A DNA stretch of 64,000 nt from Heterostelium album PN500 (Eukaryota; Evosea; Eumycetozoa; Acytosteliales; Acytosteliaceae), in the NCBI RefSeq assembly GCF_000004825.1, contig NW_008805089.1:1054001-1118000 (forward strand), written 5' to 3'. This document shows, piece by piece, positions 43,256 through 54,505 of this stretch. The notes beneath the pieces are model-generated. The model was not told where the DNA came from, did no database searches, and saw only the letters and a list, made by a program, of their open reading frames with translations. Numbering within the stretch: position 1 is the stretch's first letter; the number at the start of each line of letters is the position of its first letter. The position numbers and the translations under genes are program-made.

Positions 43256-44066
43256 TATATATATTTATTTTCTGTATGTTTATATATTTATATATTTATT
43301 TTATCTACTTTTAATATCTATCTGTTTGGTTTTGTTTTGTTTTGTTTTTTGATTATATATAATGAAAATAATAATTGAATATGTATTAAACAATAAAAGT
43401 AATAAAGTGTATGTAAAACAACAATTTTAATTAATTGTTAAAAAAAAAACAGATCTTTTAAGTGTAAAGTCAATTTTTTTGTTTTTTTTTTTTTTTTAAA
43501 AGATTTTTTTGTTTAATTTTAATTTTTTAATTAATTATTTGATTGATATTTGATTGATGTGTGAAATAAACAAACAAAATAGAATGAATGTTGTATTATA
43601 TAATACAGAGAAGAGATAAACAGGTAGACAGAAAAATATTAATTTGAAATAAAAAATAGAAATCGAAAATAGATTGCAAGATGTATTTTTTTTTGTTTTT
43701 TTTTTGCTTCTTCTCATGAAAAAATCAACTTGTTGACCCGAAAACCTAAAAATATTTAAACTTCATTGGAAATTTACCATTAATAGTTTGTATTGGGTAG
43801 TCAAACCCAAATCCGAATTAATAAATTTATAAACAAACTATAGTTATTATTTTTATGTTAGTCAATTGATAAATATCAAGATTGATATCATAAATATATA
43901 CTAATAATAACTTAATTATTGAATGAATGAACTTAATTATTATTAGTTTTAGTTAATAAAAAAAGAAACTTAATCTAATTAGTTTTTTTTTTTTTATAGA
44001 TGTTTTTTATGTTTTATTTATTACTAGTTTTAAATATTATGTTATTTGATTGTTGTGAATGTTTAT
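43256..44066. promoter_or_regulatory. Upstream region of the rab7-like gene
   Basis: 811 bp between tandem minus-strand genes, AT-rich with long T-runs near 43475-43500 and 43980-44000. A 60-codon minus-strand frame at 43535-43717 looks like chance. No gene is supported. Confidence 0.4.
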
Positions 44067-44587
44067 TTATTTTGTTTTCTCGATGAGATCTAATAATTTC
44101 TTTTCATTGACAGCACCAATAACTCTAACGACTTCTTTACCATCTTTGAAACCAATGATGGTTGGGATTGAACTAACACCGAATTCCTCGGCGATAGCGG
44201 GTAGTTTATCGATATCTAGTTTTGCAAGCTTGGTATCTTTGACATTGTTGAAGGTTTTCTCTAGAACTGGGTTCATCATTCTGCATGGTCCACACCAACT
44301 ACACATTTATTAAAGATTGACAAAGCAACAACAACAACAAGTTAGTTAGCTATCGATATCAATCATTGTGATTGTTTATCATTCCATCAACAACTAACAA
44401 ACAATCTCTAAAAGCACTTAACATACTCTGCATAAAAGTCTACTACAGCACTCTTGTTGTCATCTAAAAACTTATCGAATGACTTTACATCATCTGCCTT
44501 TGTAAAATAGAATCTGGTGCTAAGGAAAGATGCTCTATTAACACCACCATTCAAAAATAAACTTGAAGCTGATCTAAAAACTGACAT
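44067..44587 (-). CDS. Mitochondrial thioredoxin
   Basis: Exons 44587-44427 and 44298-44067 encode 130 residues. It is a disulphide reductase. The N-terminus (MSVFRSASSLFLNGGVNRAS, then FLSTRFYF) is an Arg/Ser-rich amphipathic presequence for mitochondrial import. The thioredoxin fold follows: [20 protein letters not shown], where the intron splits the Asp codon right before the WCGPC active site; LAKLDIDKLPAIAEEF; VSSIPTIIGFKDGKEV with the cis-proline; and a final GAVNEKKLLDLIEK. The length and motifs are standard for Trx2-type proteins. It is divergent from pde12. Confidence 0.95.
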
Positions 44588-45114
44588 TCTTATTGTATTT
44601 ATATATATATTCTGATTAATGTGAAATCGAGGGAAAAAATATTGTGTAAAAATAATGAAAAATTGTGAAATCGATTATTTTTATAAAAAATATTAGATGA
44701 AAAGAATTATGTGATCTTCTTTCAAAGTTTGAGTCTTAATTTCAGTCATTCTTCTGGAACATGAGTAAATGTAATGTTCGAGAACAATTTTATATTAAAT
44801 GAGTTATAGTAAAATGATATATTCTTTGATTAGATAAAATTGTTAGAAAAATGTTTTATTTTATAGATAATGATAAAAAGAGAATGATCATAGCAGTTTG
44901 TTATATATGTTTAAATTTATTGAGAATTTTATTATTGGGTATTCAAATTAAATAGAATATTTATTTATCACATTTAAAAAAATTCAAAAAAAAATCAATA
45001 ATAATTAAAAATAGACTCGATTCAAAGTTTGCAAATCAATTTAAATTAAACTATTTATTTAAAAACACATAATAATAATAGTTTTGTAAATTTATTTGTA
45101 TTTTAAAAAAAAAG
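44588..45114. promoter_or_regulatory. Divergent promoter region thioredoxin / pde12
   Basis: 527 bp between two start codons, AT-rich, ending in an A-run directly before the pde12 ATG. No gene or named element is seen. Confidence 0.45.
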
Positions 45115-46821
45115 ATGATAGTATCATTATTTCCACCGGTACCTGTTGTAAATGTACCACTTCGATTGGCATATAGAGAGACTGTTGATCCTAATAAAGT
45201 AGACTCAGCAAAGACAGTATTGTTTTCAAGCTTTAAGAACTTTATACACTATAATTGTATTGAAGATCTAAAGATTTATATTGATGATGTAGAGTATGTT
45301 AAGGAGAGTGGTGTTGGTTTAACAGCTGATGAACATGAACAACAACAGCAGCATCATTCAAAGACAATTCTATCAAAGATATCAAAGTTTTTCAAATCAG
45401 ATAAATCAGATGAGGAAAGTGAAGCCGCTCAAATCAAATCGGTGTATGGAGTAACCGATTCCAATATCATTCCACTCAACGAGGAAAACGCACTGTTTAT
45501 ACCGCGTGTCGAACATGCCAATAAACAAGTGACATTGAAGTTCACAATCAAAAAGAAACCATTCGAGTTGAAAGCGACCGTACAGCACAGACACCCAAGA
45601 GTTTGGTCTGATATCAAACAACTCGATCTCGTTTCATTGGAGAATGAGAAGATCGAAGAAGAACAAACGGCAATGACCAACTCATCGTTTAGAGTCATGC
45701 AATTCAATATCTTGGCAGATTGTTATACTTCACCGGCTAACTATGTAGGATGTCCTGTTTATTCGCTCTACAGGAACTACCGGCAATGGGTTCTACCAGA
45801 GTACATACTGGAGCATAGTCCCGATGTTGTATGTCTTCAGGAAGCAGAGGTGAGAATGGAGCGACTCACCAAAAAGTTGGTGGAAGCTGGCTATCTACAC
45901 ACACCGCTATGCGATCTCGCACGTTACGAAGAAGAACAGAGTATTACTTACTTCAAGACATCGAGATACCAGCCTATTGAACTCCAAATGGTACACTATA
46001 AGAATCTAAAGAACCTCCTTACACCGGCACAATTAGATCCACTCCTCAAATCGTCAATCACCGCCAAGTATCTCGATCTTCTAAGCAGCTCAATGCATCA
46101 TAACAAGTTCTCACTAGCGTTGCTTCAAGATAAACAAACTTCTTCAAGCATATTATTTGGAAGTGTACATGTAAGTTTATTATTCTGATCAGATGTTTTT
46201 GTGGAAGATTCGCTAACTTTGTTATGTTTTTTTTTTTTTTTTAACAACAGTTACATTGGGGATCACCTGATTTTGATATCAACTATATTGCACAGGTTAT
46301 TCAATTACATATATTCATGATGGTTGTTGGTAATCTATTGGATAAGCATTCATTACCTAGAGATACTCCTTTGGTAATTTGCGGTGACTACAACAATGGA
46401 CCAACACAAAAAGCATATACGTTAATGGACTATGGTCAATACGAGTTGAATGGCTACACTCTTTCACATTCATTTAAAATGTCCAGTGCCTATAGTCATC
46501 GTCCTGATGGTGAACCAAAATATACAATTCGAACAAGTAATTATACTTGAAATAATAGCTACACAAATCTAGATTAGGCTTTACTAATTAATATAAAATT
46601 ATTATTATTCAAATTAATTAGATCATTTCACAGGTAGCATAGATCAAATTTGGATGTCAGAGAAACTAAGAGTTTCTAAACTTTTGGAAATAGGTGATCA
46701 TTATCCAAGACAGCTCCCATCACTAACTGATCCTTCTGATCACATAATGATGTTGGCAGATCTCTATGTTTCTAAACATCCAAGGGTAACTCTGACTGCT
46801 GCCGACAATAACCAATCATGA
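45115..46821 (+). CDS. pde12: 2',5'-phosphodiesterase 12-like exonuclease (EEP family)
   Basis: Exons 45115-46170, 46251-46536 and 46622-46821 encode 513 residues. Human PDE12 is a mitochondrial 3'-5' exoribonuclease that trims poly(A) tails and degrades 2-5A. The N-terminal about 180 residues are a substrate-binding-like region with a charged Gln/His insertion. The EEP nuclease domain shows FRVMQFNILADCY, DVVCLQEAE (catalytic Glu), HLHWGSPDFDINYIAQVIQL, VICGDYNNGPTQKAY, FTGSIDQIW and LPSLTDPSDHIMMLADLY, ending as in PDE12. DYNN replaces the more usual DFNS. No clear mitochondrial presequence is visible in the first 40 residues. The acceptor of exon 3 was chosen to give the FTGSIDQIW reading. 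Confidence 0.9.
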
Positions 46822-47474
46822 TTAGTAGAATAATAGTATTTGAATTATATCATACTCGATATGTTGTTAAAAATAAAATATCGAAACATTGTGTTGTAAC
46901 TTTTAACTAATTAAGCGAATATATTTAAATCGATTATTTAAATTGTGTTTCGTTGTTTTTGTTAATGGGTAACATATTATTAAGTTAATTTAGTATTTCT
47001 GATCAACAAATTCCTATTTTCCAAGTACAATCATCAAAATCAGATTGTTATGATCTAATTTAGATATTAAAAGTGTATTTATTAAAATAGATGTTCAAGA
47101 TAGTTACTTTCACTTTTATATCCTGAAATGCTATATTTAGAAATAACAAGAGTATCTATCTTTTGAAGATTGATTGAACTTGATAATCAATCAACATACA
47201 CTCTATGATTAAAAAATAATTTTATATTATTTTATTTCTATTAAATATATGAAAGTTATATCTTTACCTTACAATTGACTCACCAATACTAAACTGACAA
47301 AATTTATAATAAATATATTTTAACACATTTTGGGGTGTCAATATTTATCTATTATTAATTATTAATTTATTTTAAAAAAACAAAAAAATCATTTATATTT
47401 TTGAATCATTTGATTAAAATCACATAAATATTTATTTCTATCAACAAATTTTATTAAATTAAAAAAAACAAAAC
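46822..47474. promoter_or_regulatory. Spacer between pde12 and the secreted-protein gene
   Basis: 653 bp, very AT-rich, between tandem plus-strand genes. It ends in an A-run before the next ATG. I see nothing else. Confidence 0.4.
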
Positions 47475-48344
47475 ATGATTAAAAATCAATATATTTTTCT
47501 TTTTTTTATTGGACTGACTCTTCAAGTCAGTTTGTGTCAAGATCTACCATCGTACTTTACATTTAAACCAAGTGGAATATTCTGTCCTAAAAATTCATCC
47601 AATTGCACGAAATTCTTGTTGAGTGAGGTCAACTCAAAGACCAATGTAAATATAGAGGTTAAAAACCTATATTTCGAGAGTAGTGTCAATCAGAGCATTG
47701 TTCTAAGCGCTGGTGCAAACAATGTCGTAATCAAAGGTTTCTTCATGACCGTAATGGGACCGATTATAAACTTCCGTGTACAACAAGCCTATCGTTTAGT
47801 TCCCACTCCCAATGCACCACCTGCAGAAGGAAAATTCTATCAAATCGAAAACTCTGGAATCATGTGTATTCCCGAACGTCAGTGTCCAGGAAAGCGAGCT
47901 GTCCTCATCAATGGAAAGAATACATCGGTTCTAATCAATAATTTCGATGACAGTGCTTACAATAGCATCTTCTTGTTTGATATGTCATGGTTGGAGAGCA
48001 AGATCGTTGCTGAAAAACCGTACACCGCTATTGTATATGGTACTGCCAATAAAGGAAACTTGGTTATCCACTCTGCCTATGTCAACATCAATGATCCTCC
48101 AACCAAATGTCCAGAACTACCATTAGCAAAATGTTTAGCAGGCCATGTTACTACTTACATCAGAGGTTCAGATAGATGCTACTCCTTTGATGAATGTACC
48201 AAGAGTGGACTCTGCTCTTTGGCCATTCCAAAATGTTCAGACCATTTCAGATTGGTATCATACCCCTCGAAATCCAGTCACGGTTGTCCAAAATATTTGT
48301 GTGAACCTGATTTCTTACCACCTACATCATTTCATAATGAATAA
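47475..48344 (+). CDS. Secreted cysteine-rich dictyostelid protein (possibly DUF6748)
   Basis: Intronless, 289 residues. The signal peptide is MIKNQYIFLFFIGLTLQVSL, cleaved near CQ. Two related units follow: YFTFKPSGIFCPKNSSNCTK with FLLSEVNSKTNVNI, and YRLVPTPNAPPAEGKFYQIE then IMCIPERQCPGKRAVLINGK. Each has a Cys pair followed by a V/INxK stretch, a pattern I associate with secreted dictyostelid DUF6748 proteins; this is from memory and tentative. The last about 75 residues hold nine cysteines in CPELPLAKCLAGH, RCYSFDECTKSGLCSL, PKCSDHF and GCPKYLCEP, like a small disulphide-rich module. N-glycosylation sites (NSSN, NQS, NTS) are present. The function is unknown; extracellular matrix or wall is plausible. 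Confidence 0.8.
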   Translation: MIKNQYIFLFFIGLTLQVSLCQDLPSYFTFKPSGIFCPKNSSNCTKFLLSEVNSKTNVNIEVKNLYFESSVNQSIVLSAGANNVVIKGFFMTVMGPIINFRVQQAYRLVPTPNAPPAEGKFYQIENSGIMCIPERQCPGKRAVLINGKNTSVLINNFDDSAYNSIFLFDMSWLESKIVAEKPYTAIVYGTANKGNLVIHSAYVNINDPPTKCPELPLAKCLAGHVTTYIRGSDRCYSFDECTKSGLCSLAIPKCSDHFRLVSYPSKSSHGCPKYLCEPDFLPPTSFHNE

Positions 48345-48629
48345 ATCTAAAAAACTTTAGTTTGGTTTATTTTTTTGAATAAAAATACGTACAGAATGAG
48401 TTAGAGAAAATTTGCTTTTGCCCATCTTATTAAATTAGCTTTACAAGTTTTAGTTCATATTAAAAAAAATACAGTATGTTAATATGTTAGATATTAATCA
48501 ATTATACAAATACTATTTTATTTTTTATGATAAAATCTATATATATATATAGACCAAACAAACAATTGTTTGGGTGCATGAGTCTTTATTTTATTTTGAT
48601 ATATATGTTTGGAAAAACCAGATTAATGT

Positions 48630-51349
48630 CTACATAATTATACAATTTTTAGATTTCTTTTTCTTTTTGTTGTTATTGTTATTGTTGCTGTTGTTATTTA
48701 CAATGTTGTTTTCATTTAATTCATTGTTATTGTTAAGATTATTGTTATTCAATGTCGATGTTGTTGTAGTTGTTGTTGTGGTTGTTGTTGATTGTTCGGT
48801 GTTACTGTTGTTATTGTTTTCTGAGACTATACTATTTTCGATTGATGATGGCGAGGTAGATACAGTTGGTGAGAGGTTATAACTTTCAATACAAGGCGGT
48901 GTTGTGTTTTCATTATCTTGTTGAATAATAATGTTGGTGCGCGCATTATTTGTAATGGTTGTATTTTGATTTGATTCATTATTGATACTACTATTGTTGT
49001 TGTTGTTGCTGCTACTGTTATTATTTGTTGTATTTACATTTGTTGATTCATTGGCGTTATTATCATTGTCATCATCTTCTTCTTCATCATCATCTACACC
49101 GTCTTCATCGTCATCGTCATCACCATCTTCATCTACATTCTCATCATCTTCATCATCATCATCGTCGTCTTCGTCATAGTTGTTATAATCATCTTCATCC
49201 ATCTCGAAATAATCTATATCCATACCACGCTCTGCCATTTTTATCTTCTCAACTGAACGTTTGTGCTCCTCGGGGTTGGTGTCGGGATGTGGAATGACAA
49301 TGTGTGCTGGCTTGGATGCGTTTGCCTTCTCGACGAGCTTGGCACAACGCTTCTTGTAGGCATCACGGTTCTGTCTCCATTCGACACTGGCGTCGACATT
49401 GGCTGGCGAAGAGCAATTTGGATCACTGAGAATCGACATGACACTGAGAATGATTGTCGAAACTGTTTGTGTTGGTAGCCAACGCTCTTGAGGTAGCTCA
49501 CCGGACAGTGCATCCTCGCCAGGTGGATGTAAAATACTGATACAGACTTTGCCCTCTTTTTGATAGACATTTGGATGCCAAAACTCTGAAAGGAATCTCA
49601 GTGACGGTGGACTCATTGGATAGTCCTTTGGAAACGTCAATAACAATTGGAAAACTCCACCTTCATAAAATGTATCTTTTGGTCCTTCTAAATATACCTT
49701 TTTTTATTTTATTATTAATATTACAATTTTTTTTTTTATTAAAAGTACAAAAATGATTATATATATTATATATTGTTGTATTTATAAATTTGTTATAGGT
49801 GATTGTGAACTAATATCACACATTGCCATATCACTATTATTTCCACTATAATGTTGTACGATCGAGAGTGGAGTCGATGGTGGTGATGGTGGAATAGAAT
49901 TGGAACATAAATTCGATGGTGAATAGTAGTAGAGCATTGGTGAAGATGTATATGATGATTGTTGATTCATTTTATTATTTATTTTTAGTTGTATTGGAAA
50001 ATATATAGTTTTAAAGTAATATAAATTGGTATTTCTAATTGGTCAAGTTTAATTTAATTTTTGATTTAATGATTATAAAATTGAATTGGAATTGATTTAA
50101 ATAGTGGATTGATTATTCCTAAACCTCACATCGTGATATTTTCTCACAGTTGGCAAATGTAAATATTAATATTAATTACCAACAAAGTAATATTACTCAA
50201 TGAGTAGGAAATGATATTTTGGAAACTGACCACAAACACAGACATAATAAAGAAAAAAACAGACTTTTAAAATATTAAAAAACAACAATGGATAATATTG
50301 TGTTTATTTGTCCACACAATTTAATTATTTATATTGTCGTTTCTTTCATGAAACGAATAAAAAAAAAAGTAGAAGAAGGTTTGGAAATATATTAAACAAA
50401 TGTTACTCTCACTCTATTGTTTATTTATTTTATTTCTATCTTTTTCAATTGAAAGTGTGGTAGATAGAGATAAGGTAGTTTTGTTTATAGATTTTGATTG
50501 CGTGGTTGTTTGTGTGTATGTATGTGTGTGATAATGAAATTAAAAATAGAAATAAAAAGATAGGATTCTCATATAATAAACACCTGAAAGTAAGAGGTAT
50601 AATGATGATGTTGATGAGAGTGACTGGAACTATTTAAAAATCAAAAAACCAAAAAACCAATCCACATTTTATGTTTCTATCTATTTAATGATTTGTTTTA
50701 ACTACCAAATATAGAATGAAATAACAATAATAATGTAAAATATATACTATATGTTGATCTACTGTCCATCTATGTATTGGATATTTAGGATGATTGATTG
50801 ATTGCCATCGATGATTGAAATAAAACACATTGTTATATTTTATAATTATTAAATTCTAAAATCAAAATAATCTGAAATTATTTCATATTTCACTAATTAT
50901 CAAACACATCAAATAACTATAATAAATATAGAGTAGTCACCAAACTGTTGTGTTGTCCACAATTATAAATCAACAATAAAAGATAAAGGTTGGATTTAAA
51001 TTTTAAAATTATATTATATAATATATTTACCTTCCATTCATAGAGTGATGATTCATTAACCAATTCAACTGTGAATCCCTCCACTGGATCTTTCATTAAA
51101 CCTAATTAAAATAATTATAATAATTCATTATTATTAGTATAATGATCAATAATGTTTGGTTATTTATTTATTGAGTTCAGCAGTTTGATAATCCTTTGAC
51201 CAAAATAAAAACAAATCGATTGTGTCTATTTTATGCTTTTTACCAAATTTGGTAAAAATACAAAAAAGGTAAAACCAATTGATTTACTATTTTAATTACT
51301 TGATTATGTACTTACCATTTAATTGATTCGCTAACAATTTTGTAGTCAT
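48630..51349 (-). CDS. CDC34/UBE2R-type ubiquitin-conjugating enzyme with K-Ras-like CaaX tail
   Basis: Exons 51349-51316, 51101-51031 and 49697-48630 encode 390 residues. E2 of this class works with SCF ligases to build K48-linked chains. Exons 1-2 give MTTKLLANQLNGLMKDPVEG and FTVELVNESSLYEWK; exon 3 continues VYLEGPKDTFYEGGVFQLLL. The catalytic region has WHPNVYQKEGKVCISILHPP with the active Cys, and the acidic loop GEDALSGELPQERW specific to CDC34 and UBE2G2-type E2s. Beyond the core come a long Asp/Glu tract, as in Cdc34, and Asn/Thr-rich sequence. The last residues are KKKKKSKNCIIM, a polybasic region plus CaaX motif almost like K-Ras4B. Intron 2 is 1,333 bp and contains a small same-strand ORF. 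The function of the tail is inference. Confidence 0.92.
49782..49970 (-). CDS. Small Ser/Pro-rich ORF nested in the E2 intron
   Basis: A 62-codon frame starting with an ATG in a good context (AAAATG) lies entirely within intron 2 of the E2 gene, on the same strand. It begins MNQQSSYTSSPMLYYYSPSN and contains SIPPSPPSTPLSIVQ and NNSDMAMCDISSQSP. The composition is not simple AT-drift; several SP/TP motifs could be proline-directed kinase sites. About 1 kb of AT-rich sequence upstream within the intron could serve as promoter. It may be a nested gene, or part of an alternative first exon for the E2. No family is recognised. Confidence 0.45.
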   Translation of the reverse strand: MNQQSSYTSSPMLYYYSPSNLCSNSIPPSPPSTPLSIVQHYSGNNSDMAMCDISSQSPITNL

Positions 51350-52270
51350 CTTTAATATATATTACTTTTATAAATTATCTAATTTATAATCAAACTCTTT
51401 TATTTTATTTACTATTTCTATTATTATTATTATTACTTTTAACTATTATTAAACTATTATAACTATATTAACTAGAATGTTAGATATTGTGTGCTTTTAT
51501 GTAATTATTATTATTAATATTCTTTTCTTTGGTTTTATTAATTTGATTATTTGATGGTGATGATGAGTGACTCTTTTTCCTTTTTTGCTTTTTGTTCAAC
51601 TTTGATGTTTAACTTCTATTTATTTCAATGGTATTGATATCGGTCGGTTTTATATTTGTTGATATTCTCTTGTCTCTTTGTTTTTCAATTCTTTTAGTGT
51701 ATTGACTTATTTACTGGGTGTTGAGGGTATTACAATTAGGTTAACAACTCTATATTCTTTTATATACAATAATACTATTTACTTTTACAGCTTTACTATT
51801 GATTTTTGTTTATTATTTACTATAGTAATATTATATATTGTGAAATTGTTGATAGTTGCAATGATACACATTAAAAAATAACAATTAATTGATTATTATT
51901 TTGGTTCGTCAAAAATGTTGTTTGTTGTAATATTACAATGAGACCTTTTTTTTATAAAAAGTGTCTTTTCAGTGTATATATATTGTAGTACTATCTAAAT
52001 AAAGTGAAACAAATAGATTGTTTTTGTAATCTAATGAATAAACTAAAAAAATTGGGTTTGTTTTGTTTGCGTTTCAAACCTTTTTGTAATAAAATAAAAA
52101 AAAGTAGAAAGAAATAAAATGTCGATTGTTTTTTGTTTTTAATTAATTTTTGTATAAATTAATTTAGATTGTGAGAGTGAAATGCAATGTGTTGTTTGTA
52201 GTACTGTATGAGATTTGCGTTGTAGGTTTGAATTACAAAAGTTATTACTATTTTTATTTGTTTGTTTTTT

Positions 52271-52308
<38 letters not shown>

Positions 52309-53564
52309 AAAAGGTAGAATGTATAGAATAATTATAAAGAAGTAAGTAAAAATTAAAAGGAAAGATGAAAGATGGTTGTTGATTGTTATGATTTGATTTA
52401 AATGTTGTTTGATATGGTATGGTATGGTTGGCACACTCGTTGATTGTTTGATTATTTGATTATAATGAATTAATATATTTATATTGACTTGAATATATGA
52501 TTCAATAACATTGAATTGAATGATTGACTGTGAAAGAATAAAGTCAAAAAAAAAAAAAATATTGTCGATTTATAAATAACTGTATGTTTTTTTGTTTTGT
52601 TTGCTTTTTAATATTAAAAAGTGATAATAATATTATAAATTTACTCCACACATGTGTCAATCACATCAGCTCACACCTCCACACTCATTCACATCAATCA
52701 CTACTATCATTATAAAAAAACAAACAAAAATCGGTTGTGTATTGCTGTTTCTCACAACGCAAAACAATTATACACGCAAAAATAACAACAAACACCAACC
52801 ATATAAACCACATAACCACTCTAGTATTTTTTTTTTTTGTTTTTATCTGTTAAGTTAAAATAATGTGTATGCGAATTGGCAAACTAAACAAATATATATT
52901 GTATATATTTAGCAATTTATTTATACAACTTTTTGATGATGATCATTGTGCTATTATTGAATTGATGTTGCCAAACTTATCAAATCTCTCGAGATTTAAA
53001 AATAGAGTGTAGTGATTACAATGTTTATATAAAATATATACACCTTCTTTAAAAATAAAATAAAAAAAAAGTCTGCTTTAATTTATTTATTTGATTCAAT
53101 CAAATTCCACACTGAAGTTCAAAAAATCATGTTTATTCAAAAAAAAAAATAGAAAACAACCCACTCAATACAAAAACCAACCCAAATGTTGTTTTGATTT
53201 TTTTATTGAAATGCAATGGGTTTATCATTTTAACAAGCTTACCAAAATTTTCAAAAAAAATAAAAAAAAATTGGTGAAAAAATAAAAATTAATTGAAATT
53301 TGAAAAAAATCCATTTTTTTTTTTGGTGCTTCATCAGGTTCATATTGGTCAAAAGAGCAGTGTTAACATCAAAAAATAAAGTTACTGCCAAATTTATTGA
53401 TATTATTAATATATATTCAATTTGTATTATAAACAACAACAACAGTCATCCACAATAATAGTTTTAAAAAAGTTATTGAATTGATTCAACAAACAACAAA
53501 ACTTAAATTATCTAATTCCTGTACAACATTCATCACAAACCACTATATATACATATAAATCAAA
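51350..53564. promoter_or_regulatory. 2.2-kb divergent region, E2 gene / arpc5
   Basis: This gap is long for the window and very AT-rich. It carries homopolymer tracts (33-bp T-run at 52272-52304; A-runs near 52545-52558, 53062-53070, 53255-53285). Open frames here (51678-51881, 52652-52858, 53091-53285, 53251-53442) are short and of AT-drift composition. No gene is supported. The length suggests complex regulation. Confidence 0.45.
52272..52304. repeat. Poly(T) tract, 33 bp
   Basis: Uninterrupted T-run in intergenic DNA. Such tracts are common in dictyostelid promoters and exclude nucleosomes. Confidence 0.9.
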
Positions 53565-54298
53565 ATGAGCAACTACGAAGAAGAAAACATCGAAGAGAAG
53601 ACTACCGGTGGAAAGTCTGATGCTGAATACAAATCCGATATTGCTGCAAGAGAGAGAGAAGTCACCAAATTTTTGAATCAGTAAGTAACAATTCGATCAA
53701 TCATCAATCAATCAATCTATCAAATTTGTTAGACTGCAGTCCATCTCATATATGTATTATATATTATATAAAACAAACACTACCTACACGAATTCAACCA
53801 AATTTAGAATAGATTTAGCATAAAAGATATAATATAATAACAACAGGAAAACAATCAATGAATTGCATTGATGATGATGATGATGATGATGTTAATGATT
53901 GATTGATCACAAAAGTTATTTAAAAGTTAATTGATTATTAACATGTTTCAATCATGATTGATTATTTTAATTGTAGAAGTAAAGCAGTTGATGCCTTACC
54001 AGTTGTTTTGGCAGATCCACCAATCTACACTAAATCACAAGCAATTAAAGATCAAAACGCTGCAATCGTTATCAATGTTTTGTCAAACATCAAGGAAAAG
54101 GAAATCGACGGTTGTTTAGAGTCACTCGATGCTGATCAATTGGATATTTTGATGAAATACATCTATCGTGGTCTCGCTGCTGCCGCCACCTCTGACAACA
54201 CAAACGCTGCTCTCTTTTTCAAGTGGTACGAAGCCACCTTGAAGAAGGCTGGTATGGGATGTGTCGTTCGTGCCATCTCCGAGAGAAAGACAGTTTAA
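53565..54298 (+). CDS. arcE: Arp2/3 complex subunit 5 (ARPC5, p16-Arc)
   Basis: Exons 53565-53680 and 53977-54298 encode 145 residues. ARPC5 tethers ARPC1 in the Arp2/3 complex, which nucleates branched actin at the leading edge and on phagocytic cups. After an acidic N-terminus (MSNYEEENIEEK), the conserved parts are AAREREVTKFLNQSKAVDAL, VVLADPPIYTKSQAIKDQNA, SLDADQLDILMKYIYRGLAA and LFFKWYEATLKKAGMGCVVR, ending SERKTV. The length is standard. The 296-bp intron contains a GATGAT repeat and is longer than most here. The symbol follows D. discoideum usage. Confidence 0.94.
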
Positions 54299-54505
54299 AA
54301 TAATTATTCATTAACAAAATAATAAAAACAACAACAACAACCAACCATTTACATACATAAAACAAAACAAATAACAACAACATCAATAGCAACAATCAAT
54401 AACAAATAAACTATCAAAAAAAAAAAAAAAAAAAAAACAACTAATAGAATATTTATTTTAATATCAGTCAATCTTTTTGTTTTATTGTTTAATTAATAAT
54501 AGGTT

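Noticed and set aside
48982-49179. Ser-rich plus-strand frame opposite the acidic tract of the E2
   Set aside because: Antisense of GAT/GAA repeats coding Asp/Glu.
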